Below are positions 33,681 to 43,790 of a stretch of DNA of 64,000 nt, piece by piece. This DNA comes from Tilletia caries (Eukaryota; Basidiomycota; Exobasidiomycetes; Tilletiales; Tilletiaceae): NCBI GenBank assembly GCA_032718865.1, contig JALUTQ010000004.1, positions 2,356,001-2,420,000 on the forward strand, read 5' to 3'. The number at the start of each line of letters is the position of its first letter. The stretch's first letter is position 1. Under the pieces are notes generated by a model. That model searched no databases and was not told the origin of the DNA. It worked only from the letters and a program-made list of their open reading frames with translations. Made by a program: the position numbers and the translations under genes.

Positions 33681-33837
33681 AAAGGAAGTTCACAGGCTCA
33701 CAGGCAGAGGTAAGGCTACAAGTACCTGCGGTTTGAGAACTAGGATCAGCGAAATACGACGGTGACCGGTAGATACTTCTTCTGCGGCGCTGCCTTTTGG
33801 AAGTTGAGCTACTTATTTTTGTGCACTTTACGGCTCC

Positions 33838-34027
33838 GCCGATTATATATAATAAAAAAGAAAAAACTAGAACTACACCCTTTTAAAAAAGAAAATTATA
33901 AAAGGCTTATAGTAAGAACGAAAAAAGGAAGATAAACTTAACGAACAGAACAGAAGAATATAGGTTTTCAAAAACGTATAAAAAACAACAGAACGAACTT
34001 CTAATCTACAATACAATTTATAATTTA
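33838..34027 (+). other. AT-rich, probably mitochondrial-derived flank
   Basis: Very AT-rich and poly-A-rich sequence directly before the cob-like start. Composition is unlike the surrounding nuclear DNA. It is probably part of the same transferred mitochondrial fragment, which is inferred from position and base content. Confidence 0.45.
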
Positions 34028-34445
34028 ATGCGTCTACTTAAAAATATCCTATCCTAGGTCTAGCTAATAGTTTTCTAGTAGATTCCCCACAACCTGCTAA
34101 TCTATCATATATGTGGAATTTTGGATCTCTACTAGGTCTATGTCTAGTTATACAAATTCTTACTGGAGTATTTCTTAGAATGCATTATACACCTTCAGTA
34201 GATCTAGCCTTTGTAAGTGTTGAGCACATTTGCGAGATGTAAACTACGGATGGCTTCTGAGATATCTTCATGCTAATACATACTGCTTCATTTTGCTTTA
34301 CTTTTTTATACTTTCATATGGGGCGAGGACTATACTATGGTTCCTATAAATCTCCTCGTATACTTCCATGGTCGATAGAAGTTATAGAAGTTATAATTCT
34401 GGTACTAATGATGAGAATAGCTTTCCTGGGTTTTAATGGCCCAAA
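34028..34445 (+). pseudogene. cob: Nuclear copy of mitochondrial cob (NUMT)
   Basis: ATG at 34028 opens MRLLKN. After a one-base shift the translation reads [67 protein letters not shown] and GSYKSPR, then ILVLMMRIAFLGFNGP. This is the N-terminal third of cytochrome b, a subunit of respiratory complex III. It retains the first two membrane helices and the haem-ligand region (the WNFGSLLG and HMGRGLYYGSY motifs). Stops and shifts (after SVEHIC, and in the start region) show that it is not expressed as a protein here. The high AT content confirms an organelle origin. Confidence 0.9.
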
Positions 34446-34639
34446 ATGAATATATATGATAACCATTTTTTTCAATTATAGTGCATCTTGTAATATTAAA
34501 TATACTCAAATCATGCTGTGTCCGCCAGAAGTGGTGCTTGTGAAGGGTGCCTTGTTTGTGTGTTTGGTTGGTTGGAAGGGGAAGTGGGGCGGGGGCTGTA
34601 CTGGCTGCTGCTTCCGCTTCCAAAGCTCGAGCTATGAGA

Positions 34640-35697
34640 TCTGAGGCTATGAGGGTTGCGCGCGACTGGCGAGAGTGAGTATTGTGCTGAGCTTACTGCT
34701 GAGCAGGGCGATCGAGAACGAAGCATGGCTCGTTCTGAAACGATTGAGCAAATAAATTGCTGTTCCCACTGCCTGCACCATCGATCCCAGACGATCTTCC
34801 TTCTTTTCCTCGACATCGACACTTCAAGATCGGTTCGTAAACACAGAGTGCTTCAAGACCGAAAACACCTGGGCGTTGGACACGCCGTACCATATCCATC
34901 ATCCGCGACGACGCAATGCGTGAGGCCAGAAATGCCTCCTCGACAAACTTCGCCAAGCGTTAAAAAACCCCTCTCACGCGTTCACGATCAAGTTCAAGAA
35001 GAAACGGGCGGGGTTCGGAACCATCTCGATTGAAAAAGCAGCTTGGGTCAAAGGGATACCATATCCCCGCGCTTTCAAAGTCGGTCGCATTCGGGCTGAC
35101 GAGCCCATCGATGACACCCTGGCGGCCGACACACACACACCATGGTGGCATGGTCGAGAACGGCGAATGGTACATCTTTGTACCGAAGCGAGGCTCTTCT
35201 TGAAAATCAAGAGACCAGTCCTCAGCCGCCAAAAATTGCCCTATCGATCCTGGTGTACGTTGCTTTGCGATTGTGTACGATCCCCTTCGAGCCCAAGTCG
35301 TCAAGTGGGGGGAGGGAGACCAGCGCCGACTGCCGTATCTTCTGGCTTGGAATCTTTTTGGACAATCTGCTGTCTCTAATGACACAAGTACGGGCTAAAA
35401 ACCGGTACAGAATGCGGCGAGCTCCAAATCGGATGCGAAAGAAGATCAAAAACCTGGTCGATGATCTTCACAAGAAGTTTGCGGCTTGGCTGGCAAAGCA
35501 ATAAGAGTACATCTTGTGTCCGGCGTTGAATACTCACCAAATGTCTAAAACGGAGGATCACTCGGAAGACCTTACGAACGATAAGAAGCTGGGCCCACGG
35601 CCGCTTCCGGACCCGGCTCGGATTCACGACAGAATACGTCTCTTGCACAGCAGAATATACCAGCAAATACATAAGCCGCTGTAAGAATTACGGCTGA
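34640..35697 (+). pseudogene. Decayed Fanzor (TnpB-like nuclease) relic
   Basis: Pieces in several frames line up with the Fanzor at 43.8 kb. They are LLDKLRQALKNP with HAFTIKFKKKRAGFGTISIE (34960-35035), NGEWYIFVPKRG (35160), CPIDPGVRCFAIVYDPLRAQ with the RuvC-I Asp at 35246-35248, and YRMRRAPNRMRKKIKNLVDD (35405-35470). After these come LCPALNTHQM (35517), RKTLRTIRSWAHGRFRTRL (35580-35630) and AEYTSKYISRCKNYG up to a TGA at 35695. Stops and frameshifts separate the blocks, so no full protein can be made. The order and spacing are those of Fanzor/TnpB proteins. The zinc ribbon and RuvC-III are lost or damaged. Confidence 0.85.
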
Positions 35698-35892
35698 GTG
35701 TGCTGATCAGTCGTAGCCACTCTTCCATATTCTACTAGTTATCCCAGAATTACTACTTCTGTTAGTCCCTATTAGTCTCCCTCAACGTTCATAGTAGTGT
35801 GGGCATCAATGCTGAATTGTTGTTGCACCATCACTTAGTGAATAATGGGTTTGAGCATGGTGGTGTATAATGACCAACTGGTTATTATTTCC

Positions 35893-35980
35893 AACTTATG
35901 ACTGCATAGTCTAGTTGGTAATATGGTTGGCTAAAATTTGTGTCGACAAAAGGTCGTGTGTTCGAATCCTTTTGTCGGAG
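35893..35980 (+). ncRNA. tRNA-like pol III promoter, possible SINE head
   Basis: TAGTCTAGTTGGT matches the tRNA A box and GTTCGAATCC about 45 bp later matches the B box. The acceptor and T stems do not pair well, so it is not a functional tRNA. A SINE-like or tRNA-derived element is the best reading. Confidence 0.45.
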
Positions 35981-36283
35981 ACTTTTTGGTTATCAATTCT
36001 TTTTGCCTCCCGTTTATTTCCTCACTCACCACCCACTAGCCGCTATTTCCGGCGACGCGCGTCGAGCGTCCGTGCACCACCCGCACGTAACCTGCAGGGC
36101 GCAATGCCGCAATCACCGTTTCATCTTCTTTCACTAACTTGCCCACTTCCTCTCCCGTGCACCACCCGCACGGTAGCCGTAGGGCGCTATCACCATTCAC
36201 CTTCCCATCTTTCTCATTGACTCGCGCACTGCCTGTCCCCCTTTTTTTTCCTTCTTCCTTCTTCCTTCTTTCTTCTTTCTTCC

Positions 36284-36395
36284 ATTCACACCCTCACTGC
36301 TTGTTCCCCTTTTCTCTATCACACCCGCACTGCTTGTCCCCCTTTTTCTCTATCACACATTCACACCCGCTCTGCTTGTCCCCCTTTTTTACTAT
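36284..36395. repeat. Pyrimidine-rich tandem repeat
   Basis: About three units of CACACCCGCACTGCTTGTCC followed by CCCTTTTTCTCTATCA. Confidence 0.75.
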
Positions 36396-36534
36396 CAAGT
36401 ATCGACTACCCCCCGTCCTATGTCACTGATTTGACTGTGTCTGTACTTAGATAAGGTTGTGTCGACAGAGTGACTGGCACAATGGCACCGCGCAGTGTGC
36501 TGCGCACTGCTGCGCACCAGTGAAACCTGAAAGG

Positions 36535-36541
36535 TATAAAA
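36535..36541 (+). promoter_or_regulatory. TATA box in LTR family 2
   Basis: TATAAAA in the conserved core GGTATAAAAGGAGCGCC, shared with 54544 and, in shorter form, with the gypsy LTRs. Confidence 0.65.
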
Positions 36542-37065
36542 GGAGCGCCCCTCTCGCCCTTTCCTCCCTTTCTGTCCCCCCAGCTCTTTCCTCTCACACT
36601 TCCAGACAACTAACTTAGCAATCACAGATCATTGCAGAGTTAAGTCTACGGTGTGAAGTCTGAGTCTCATAAAGTTTCAACAAGTGATTGAGAGAGCTAT
36701 TTTTTCACACACCTGTAGGACCACTAGTATACTGGTTAGTTATCTGAACATAGTAGACGTAGGCCAAAGTTCAGCAGCGTGTCACTTCTGTCTCCATACA
36801 ACGAGCGGTACTACACGTGGACTGTCCAATACCGAAATCTATTGTGCTCGCAACAACCTTACAACTGGGAAATCTTACAGCCGCGGTGGGCAGCTATGCC
36901 GATCAGTGCCACGTCATCTAGCAAGAAAAAATGAAATATGAGAGTGATGTGGTTCCACGAGAGGAGCCGAGGAGGGGTGTGCTGTAGGGGATGCGAGAGA
37001 AGGCCGAAGAAATGCGAGCCGAGAGAGTCGGGAGGTATACCGCTGGGGTTGGAGGGCTGAACCGC

Positions 37066-37668
37066 TCAGACTTCAGCTGAGGGAAGGAGGGCGAACAAAG
37101 CGCGGAGCGAGGCTTGAAGGGTGTGAAGGCCGGCCCTAGTGGCCGCGTGCGCGTCGTGCTCCATGGCGAGGGTCTTCTTGGCGGCGTTGTTGTTCGCCTC
37201 CGACGTAACTTCGAGCAGGGCGAGCTGCTGCTTTGTCTTGAGGTGGGCGGCCTGCTCTTCGCACAAGGAGACACTCTCGGCCCGGGCGGCTTCGACTGAC
37301 TGCGACACCTTCCTGCAATCAGCAATGGAAACATGGTCAGTGAAGAGATACCGTGAGACAGTGGAAAGGGAAGAGACTTACCGGTCGCAGGCACGAAGGC
37401 GCTCGTCCAGTGTCTTGACGCGCGTGGTGGGTTCGGAGACGAGATCATCTGTGGTCGCGGACGCGACGCTGAATGTGAAGCTGTGCGTGCCGTTGTGCGC
37501 ATCCAGGTATCCGACCGTAGAAGAGCTTGCTGCGGGACGAGGACGGGCGGGCGGATCCTCGAGGTCTGCCGATGCCGCATTGCGACGCGCAGGAGTGGGG
37601 CCCTTCGGGGTCGGTGTGGTTGGTGCGCCAGGCGCGTTTGAGGCACTGCGAGTGCGAGTCTTGGTCAT
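37066..37668 (-). CDS. Orphan coiled-coil protein, two exons
   Basis: Exon 1 is 37382-37668 (MTKTRTRSASNAPGAP), intron 37313-37381 (GTAAGT...GATTGCAG), exon 2 37066-37312. Joined in phase it gives about 175 residues. The N-terminal half is Pro/Ala/Thr-rich with basic patches. The C-terminal half is predicted helical coiled coil (EEQAAHLKTKQQLALLEV, AAKKTLAMEHDAHAATRAGL). No catalytic motif is seen. A decayed paralogue with the same exon and part of the intron is at 23.2 kb, so the family has been duplicated within this region. Its role is unknown; oligomerisation is the only reasonable inference. Confidence 0.65.
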
Positions 37669-37954
37669 GGTGTGTTGGTGTAGTGTGCTTGAAGAAGGAA
37701 GTTCTGGAGTGGTGGGGTGGGCGACCGTAAAGAATGGGGGGGGGTGAGATTTTGTCCACAATTTGCCGACTTTTATATGGTCCCGTATCCGAAGACGCGA
37801 AGGCGAAGCTCACTTCATCGAGAAAAAAAATCGTTACGCAATGAAAACCTGTGTAAGTGAGGTGACGTTGTAACAATGATTGAGAAAGATTCGGAACCCT
37901 AATACACATAATGTCGTTGCGTTCGTATTTCAGAACGTCAACTCAAATGCAGAT

Positions 37955-38915
37955 GATTAATCTGCGCGGCCGCGCTTACGAATGGCTGATGTCTTCGGAG
38001 TAGAAGGAGGTCCGGTGAGAGATCCTGCTGGTTCGCTAGAACCGGTCGTTGCAGTCGTTGCAGTCGATGCGGTCGTTGTCGGCTCCGTTGCAGCGTCGTT
38101 CTTTTTCTGTTCCATGGCTGATCGGTTGGCCGCCCGCGCCTGTCGAAGGCGTTCTGCTCGATCGTTGTTCACCGGCACGTTGATATCGAGGGATTGAATA
38201 AGAGCGACTGGTGCGAGTCCCACCACCATGATGTGTCGGATGTGTACGTCGAGGATGTCGTGCGCTCCCATTTGCGCAACGATACAGTCAAAGTCGACCA
38301 GGTTCTGAGCAGCAGGGATCGTCCACGAAGCCCATTGAGCGGTGTCCTCGAATGTCAGTCATAATTTGAAGCCTTGCCACTGATGGGTCTTGTTGAGGTA
38401 GGTGAACCCTTGGACAAGTTCAACTCTTCGATCCGCGTCGACTGAGATGATGGCACTAACGCCGCGCAGTCAAATGAGAACAGGTAGGACCGTCGGAGAG
38501 TAGACCTGTACGTTTGCGGCAGCAACGGGCAAAGGAAGAAAGCACAGTTGCACTCACCGTCGAATTCATCGGGGAGACGGCGCATGGTAGTAGGGTCGGA
38601 GACGCTAAGGCGGTTGGGATGCGTTGCGAAAGGGACATGGTGTACAATGTACAATCCTTGTAGGGGTTGTTCTCGGCTCCAGCAGTTGAAGGTCACGTTG
38701 TGGATCTGGCCGGCCTCGTCGTCCATCGTGAACGCGATCTCATGAACACTGCTCGTGCTTGTGGCATCGCCTAGGATCAAGTCGGCTGATAAGGCGAAAT
38801 GTGTGCAGTACTTGGAGGTCTTCGCAAAGGACCCGTTGCCGGGAGGCGAAGCCACCGTAATGCAGACTGCAAGAGAAGATGATTGAGTGATGAGCAAAGA
38901 TCAAGCTAACTCACA
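37955..38915 (-). pseudogene. Orphan gene truncated at its 5' end
   Basis: A 48-nt intron (38867-38914) precedes exon 2 (CITVASPPGNGSFAKTSKYC). It continues to PTTMRRLPDEFDG, with a donor GTGAGT near 38560. A later exon reads SAIISVDADRRVELVQGFTY then LNKTHQWQGFKL, a TGA at 38359-38361, and the same frame goes on with LTFEDTAQWASWTIPAAQNL. It ends Ser/Thr/Ala-rich with RKRGRAD. The first exon is reduced to a few codons next to CGGAG-rich repeat DNA, which probably removed the promoter. The family is unknown. Confidence 0.45.
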
Positions 38916-38939
38916 AGCCTGCTTTAAAAAGCGCACAGT

Positions 38940-39200
38940 CCGCCTGGAGGACTCCGCTGGAATTTACGCGGAGCGCGGAGCCCAATCCTGGGCCCACTAG
39001 CCAAAAGTGCGGAGCGCGGAGTCGTCAAAATTGAGTGAAAAAACCGGCGGAATTTCCGCGGAATTCCGACGGAGCTGTGAGGTCACGTTATAGTCGAAAT
39101 AAGGGTCACGTGACCTATTTTGGATGCGCTCCACCGGAATTTGGCAAAAGTTCCGCGGAAATGTGCGGAATTCCGAGAAAAAAGGCATCGTCGATACATG
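38940..39200. repeat. CGGAG-rich repeat
   Basis: GC-rich units such as GCGGAGCGCGGAG and CGGCGGAATTTCCGCGGAAT, related in composition to the repeats at 28240 and 39990. Confidence 0.55.
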
Positions 39201-39335
39201 CGCAGGGGGTAAAACAGGCATCATCATCCATTGAGAACTCCAAAATAGCACTGGAGTCAATACCGCAACAATGTCGGATGGTAAATGTATAGCTCTGATT
39301 GTATTAGAGTCATTCTGAGAGCAACTTATACCACC

Positions 39336-39949
39336 CAAGGCTCGGCAAGCTACTAGAGTTACCACTTTTCTGCGAAATAGTATAGTCAAGTTATAGTGAG
39401 TTGTCACCTCGGCGGGAAATAGTATAGTCAAGTGAGATATAGCTACTATAAAAACTAATAGTTACTATTTCACCATGCAAAATTTTCGTTGGCTTTTTCG
39501 CTGAAATAGCCACTATAGTCACTTCCAGGAGCTACCTGTGACTTGTTCAGCACAAAGTGAGATCGACATAGTCACTATATGTGGCTATAAGTGACTGGAA
39601 CTACTATATAGTAACTGTTCAGCAGCTGTCTCAGCCAGCCCCTGTCCAACACAAAAAGTTACATTTGGGTGAAATAGTCACTATATGTGGCTATGAGTAA
39701 CAGAGATAGCGACTATATGTGACTAGGAGTAGCTGGAGCTACTACATAGTGACTATCTAGTGGCTATATCAGCCAAGTGCGATTTTTCATAACTATTTCA
39801 ACTATTAGTTACTCCGCGCCGATCTGAAAAAGTTATAGCTACTATTTTTTCTAGACGGCTTCGCCGCCCAAAGTATAGTCAAGTTATCACTATAAGTTAT
39901 AACTATATAGTTATCATAGTTACATAGTGAAGATAGTTGCCGAGCCTTG
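39336..39949. mobile_element. hAT-type MITE, family CAAGGCTCGGCAA
   Basis: 614 bp with perfect 13-bp inverted ends (CAAGGCTCGGCAA / TTGCCGAGCCTTG) and an 8-bp target duplication ATACCACC (39328-39335 and 39950-39957). The interior is full of GTGACTATA/CACTATAGTCAC motifs, typical of hAT subterminal repeats. Non-coding. A partial copy is at 21110-21394. Confidence 0.9.
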
Positions 39950-39989
39950 ATACCACCACTGCGCTCCGACGGAATTCCGAGCTCCGCAT

Positions 39990-40203
39990 ACACGGAGCAC
40001 GGAGGAGCATTATGAAAACGCACAGAAAAAATGCGGAGCGCGGAGCTGGGATTTCAACTTTTGTATAATTCCGTCGGAACGCGGAGCTGGTTTTTTTGCA
40101 GCTGTGTCTTAGTCTGCGGAGGCGGAGCTCGCCTCAAAAAGTCAAAATTCCGGCGGAATTTGGTGGTGAGGAGGCGGAGCCCTCCGCGTTAATCCGGAGA
40201 CAA
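39990..40203 (+). repeat. CGGAGC-rich short repeat, copy 2
   Basis: Same orientation and nearly the same sequence as 28240-28452. Confidence 0.8.
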
Positions 40204-40420
40204 CCCTAGTGGCCGCAGTGGTGTCGGGGTTTGGTGGTGGCGGCGGAGCCGACCAGGAACTCGAGATCGCGGTTTCACAAGTCTAAATATTTATCCGATG
40301 GGCCCGATTTCAGGCTAGGAACCGCAAAACTTTAAATGGCCGCCTCATATTCGCGGAGACGTCGCGACGCGCGACGCGACCGAAGCGTTTGGAAGTCATC
40401 CACCTATCCAACGTTCAGGC

Positions 40421-41205
40421 TAAGGATGGGCGCGGAGGGCCCCGGAGTGCTCCGGACTCCGGGGCCCCTACTTCGCCTGACTCCGGCTGATTTTGAGATG
40501 CTTTTTCGCGCTCCGTGCTCCGCTCATTTTTAGGCAGTCGCCCCAACTCCACTCCGCACTCCGCACAAAATTTCCCCATCTCATTGCGCCAGCTCCGTAC
40601 TCCGGCTAAATATATGAAAATTTCAAAGTCTACTCCGTACTCCGGGGTGACGGAGCGCGGCTATTCCCCCGAAACTCCGTACTCCGGGGAAAGTTCGCAG
40701 AGGTCCTACAAAGCTTGAGAAATATGGACCCTTACATTGATTGCCGCCCTTCCATCCACGTGTTTGTTCGACAAATCATCGTTGGCGGTTGTAGAGCTCA
40801 ACAACACACAATATGAACCCCAAATGAAAAAACAGAAAAAGATTTTTGCCCAATGTTTGAAAAACAGAGCAAAATATACCCATTTCTGACTGAAATTTTC
40901 AAAATTGTGACCTGATTTTGAAAAAGGCAAGGCCCCAGAGCGCCCCGGAGTTTCGGGGAAACTCCGGGCTCCGTCTGGCATGAGCTAGTCACTCCGTACC
41001 CCGGGGTAAAATCAGCTCCAGGCCTTGCCGTAATCCGTACTCCGGGGACATGACAGGCTTGCGCTCCGTACTCCTGCAGAATCCAATCAGCGGGAGTAAA
41101 TCCTCGAAAATGCACTCCGTACTCCGTACTCCCCCGGAGTAAGGCCCCGACTAGTCGGGGAACTCCGGTAAACCCACTCCGGGGCTTACTCCGCGCCCAT
41201 CCTTA
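40421..41205. mobile_element. hAT-type MITE, family TAAGGATG, copy 2
   Basis: 785 bp. Ends TAAGGATGGGC and GCCCATCCTTA; 8-bp target duplication GTTCAGGC (40413-40420 and 41206-41213). Its interior is closely similar to the copy at 47197, including TTTTGAGATGCTTTTTCGCG and repeated CTCCGTACTCCGG. Confidence 0.92.
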
Positions 41206-41458
41206 GTTCAGGCTACTACCTTTGTATCTGTTAATTGTTATGCTCTCGATGTTATTGCTTCTCTCAGTAGTCGAAAATTTTCACGATGTACGGTGTCGTG
41301 TAATAGCATGTTATCTGCTGTATAGTAGGCCATCACAACGACCAAGACTTACTCTCTCAAGGGCATCGAAGGCTTCCGATACACCATCAAGAAAACATAC
41401 ATCGTTAGTGGGAGTGAACATAGAGGATAATGTGTACTGAATTAGATTTCCTGGACAG

Positions 41459-41797
41459 ATGGTCATGCGGATGAATATGAGCTCCTTGGCCCCATTGGAA
41501 TTTGCCGGCCGTGCCCGCCAGGCCGCCCGCCATGATGCCGCCGTTGCCACTCATCAAGCCCGCCTCGCGGCCGAGGCGCATCAAGCCCGTGTCGCGGCCG
41601 AGAACCAACCTAGCGCTGCGAAAGAACGGCGAATCCAAACCCCTGTCCACAACCCCCGTCCACAACCCGGCACGTCTCCTCAAACCGCGATCGTCATTCC
41701 GAACGACGAAGAAAACGAAGTGGCCGGACCAAACGTGCAGTATGCGGAGGAGGAGGGGGCGTTGGGTTCCAAGAATAACCCGATTGTGATTGAGTAG
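41459..41797 (+). CDS. Ala/Arg/Gln-rich orphan protein
   Basis: A 113-codon frame. The N-terminal half is a charged, probably helical repeat (ARLAAEAHQARVAAENQ). The C-terminus has AIVIPNDEENEV and ends KNNPIVIE, resembling the IVIDD-type ends of fungal orphan proteins and SUMO-interacting motifs. The latter is only a pattern resemblance. It lies 5' to 5' with no known partner. Confidence 0.4.
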   Translation: MVMRMNMSSLAPLEFAGRARQAARHDAAVATHQARLAAEAHQARVAAENQPSAAKERRIQTPVHNPRPQPGTSPQTAIVIPNDEENEVAGPNVQYAEEEGALGSKNNPIVIE

Positions 41798-41915
41798 ACG
41801 CCGGAGGACTGTCAATGCCGGCGCCAATGGCGACGCGGGCAGGTTAATGCCGAGGAAGATTGGTACCTTGCCATAGAGCCCTACAATGTGTCGCAAAATA
41901 AACTTGATGGCGGCG

Positions 41916-42663
41916 TTAACTGAGCGCGTGGGACAGACGAGTGATGTTGGCGCCTTGGTCCGCGAGCGTAGTGTGAGCCTTGCGGAGCTGGGTCTTGAGG
42001 GTCTCGTTGTCTTTGATCATTGCGGCGATCTTGCTGTGAAGGTGAGAACAGACAGCGGGAGAAAGAAGTGTCCGAGAGGGGGGAGGGGGAAAGGGTGGGG
42101 GGGGGGACTCACGTCGACTGGCCTGAGATGGTTTGCTTTGCTTGCTCGTATTTGGCCGTGAGGTTGAAATAGTGCTCATATGGGCTCTTCGCGTCCGGCT
42201 CCGTGGTGTCTGGCAGCTTTGGCCAGCGGAGATCGATGCTTCCGGTATTGTTCGGGACGTTAACGATGTACACGACGTACATGTCGTTTGCGTTAGTCGT
42301 CCGCGAGCTCTTAAGTTACACAAAGCCAGAGTTCATAAACCAACCGGAGAGCTTGACCGGATGCCGCTGGTCAGTGCAGCTCCGATAGCATTTATCCGCT
42401 TCGGCTGACGTCGAAACCTTGCCGTAGAAGGCGTGAACTTCTTCGCTCGTAAAACGGCCGGAAGTGTGTTTTATCGTAAAAGGTGCTGGACGCAATTCAC
42501 TGGTTGCCAGTGCCTGCTTCCTCAATTTCACTGATGGGCTTGCGGCCGGACGACACGCCCGCGCTATTGCTTGGCGATGGCATCTCGCCCTCGTCTGGCG
42601 ACGTGTTGCTGGGTCCTTCTTTCACCGCCATCACGGGCGTCTCAAATCTCAATGTCGCTACCA
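41916..42663 (-). pseudogene. Orphan gene with C-terminal coiled coil
   Basis: The start is MVATLRFETPVMAVKE at 42663. After EEAGTGNQ there is a TGA or frame change, then LRPAPFTIKHTSGRFTSEEV and SWFMNSGFV-like coding to about 42316. A further exon reads FNLTAKYEQAKQTISGQS, then an intron (GTGAGTCCCCCC to CTTCACAG, about 42038-42113) and the last exon IAAMIKDNETLKTQLRKAHT with a heptad pattern, ending at 41916. The layout (Ser/Pro-rich start, coiled-coil end) resembles the gene at 37 kb but the sequence is different. Confidence 0.4.
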
Positions 42664-43053
42664 TGACCAAATATGACCAGCCTAACTTCACTCGTATTTG
42701 ACATGATCTTATACGAGCATATATGACCTCATAAATATTACCAGCACCATCAAATATGGCCGTGCAGGTCATTCTTCAATTAAAAAAAAATGACCAATAT
42801 GATGACATATCCTACATGGTGATATATGGTCGTATGTGACACAAAAGCCTCGTCATTTGGGGTCAGAATTTTGAGGATGTCTTCAATGTTTACTTACACA
42901 GCAAGTCTCGATAGGACGTGCTGCTCCCTCGGATGCCGGAGGGAGGTCTGTTAGATTTTCTGATCGGCCGATTGATCCTTGCCTTACAGCGTCGACAGAA
43001 AGCATATACGTTTATCACTGCCGACGCCCAGAACAAACATATTGATCAATCCT

Positions 43054-43201
43054 AAGGATGCACACGGAGATCTCCGCGGAGATTTGCTCATCTCCGGGCC
43101 GCGGAGATTTTGTACAGCGAAGATAATCTACGCGCAGATTCTCTCCGGGAGGGATCGCGGAGATAATCTCCGCCAAAGCAGCGGAGATGGAGTGCATCCT
43201 T
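43054..43201. mobile_element. Small 148-bp MITE
   Basis: Ends AAGGATGCAC and GTGCATCCTT, with GATCAATCCT directly on both sides (43044-43053 and 43202-43211). The interior repeats CGGAGATTT/AATCTCCG. The ends resemble the TAAGGATG family but the duplication is about 10 bp. Confidence 0.8.
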
Positions 43202-43684
43202 GATCAATCCTTTCACATGATGCTCAAATTTAAGTATCTGAGGGACGAAAAAAGTGGTACAAACTTACAATATAAAAGAGCATGGGAACTGATGGTGTCT
43301 TTCACGGCCTGTTGCATAGGAGACTGACTATGAACCTCAAGTCTTTTCGCTTTCACGCAGCGAAAACCTCGCGGCAGTTGCTTCATCCACAGAGCTAACG
43401 AGTAACTCCAGTCGTCCTATGACCATCTGTGATTTGGAATACAGTGCTTATCTAGAAACCCAGTCTATTCAGGAAGGGGTTTCAGCGAAGTTTGACGTGA
43501 AATGCTAACATTTTGGGCCTCGGGCTCTCAGCACTTGTGGATCTATAGCTCTTTGCACAGCTACGACGGCGCGGCTTCCTCATGTCCTTGTAGTCTCGTT
43601 GCTCGCACAGTCCCCAACGTAGAAAATTGCTGGGTGACAGAGCTGGAAATTTCAGTGAAGGAGCAGTCGCCAGTGTTTCGACTG

Positions 43685-43752
43685 CATACTGTATCCTGTC
43701 ACAGTATACTGTCGCAGTACTACTTTTTGCTAAAACATACTGTATCCTGTCG
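43685..43752. repeat. Direct repeat upstream of the Fanzor
   Basis: CATACTGTATCCTGTC occurs twice, about 51 bp apart, just before the Fanzor start, with CAGTATACTGTCGCAGTACT between. Confidence 0.7.
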
Positions 43753-43790
43753 GAAATTTGGGCGGTTTCGACTATTACATACAGATCACC

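Larger units (their letters stand above)
35700..36893 (+). repeat. LTR-like sequence, second LTR family
   Basis: 36430-36893 aligns with 54430-54850 plus 55519-55575, including GGTATAAAAGGAGCGCC, CATTGCAGAGTT and ACAACGAGCGGTACTACACG. The likely end is GGGAAATCTTACA. The part before 36430 matches poorly apart from TGGTGGTGTATAATGAC, and it contains a tRNA-like segment and simple repeats. The edges and target duplication were not found. Confidence 0.6.
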
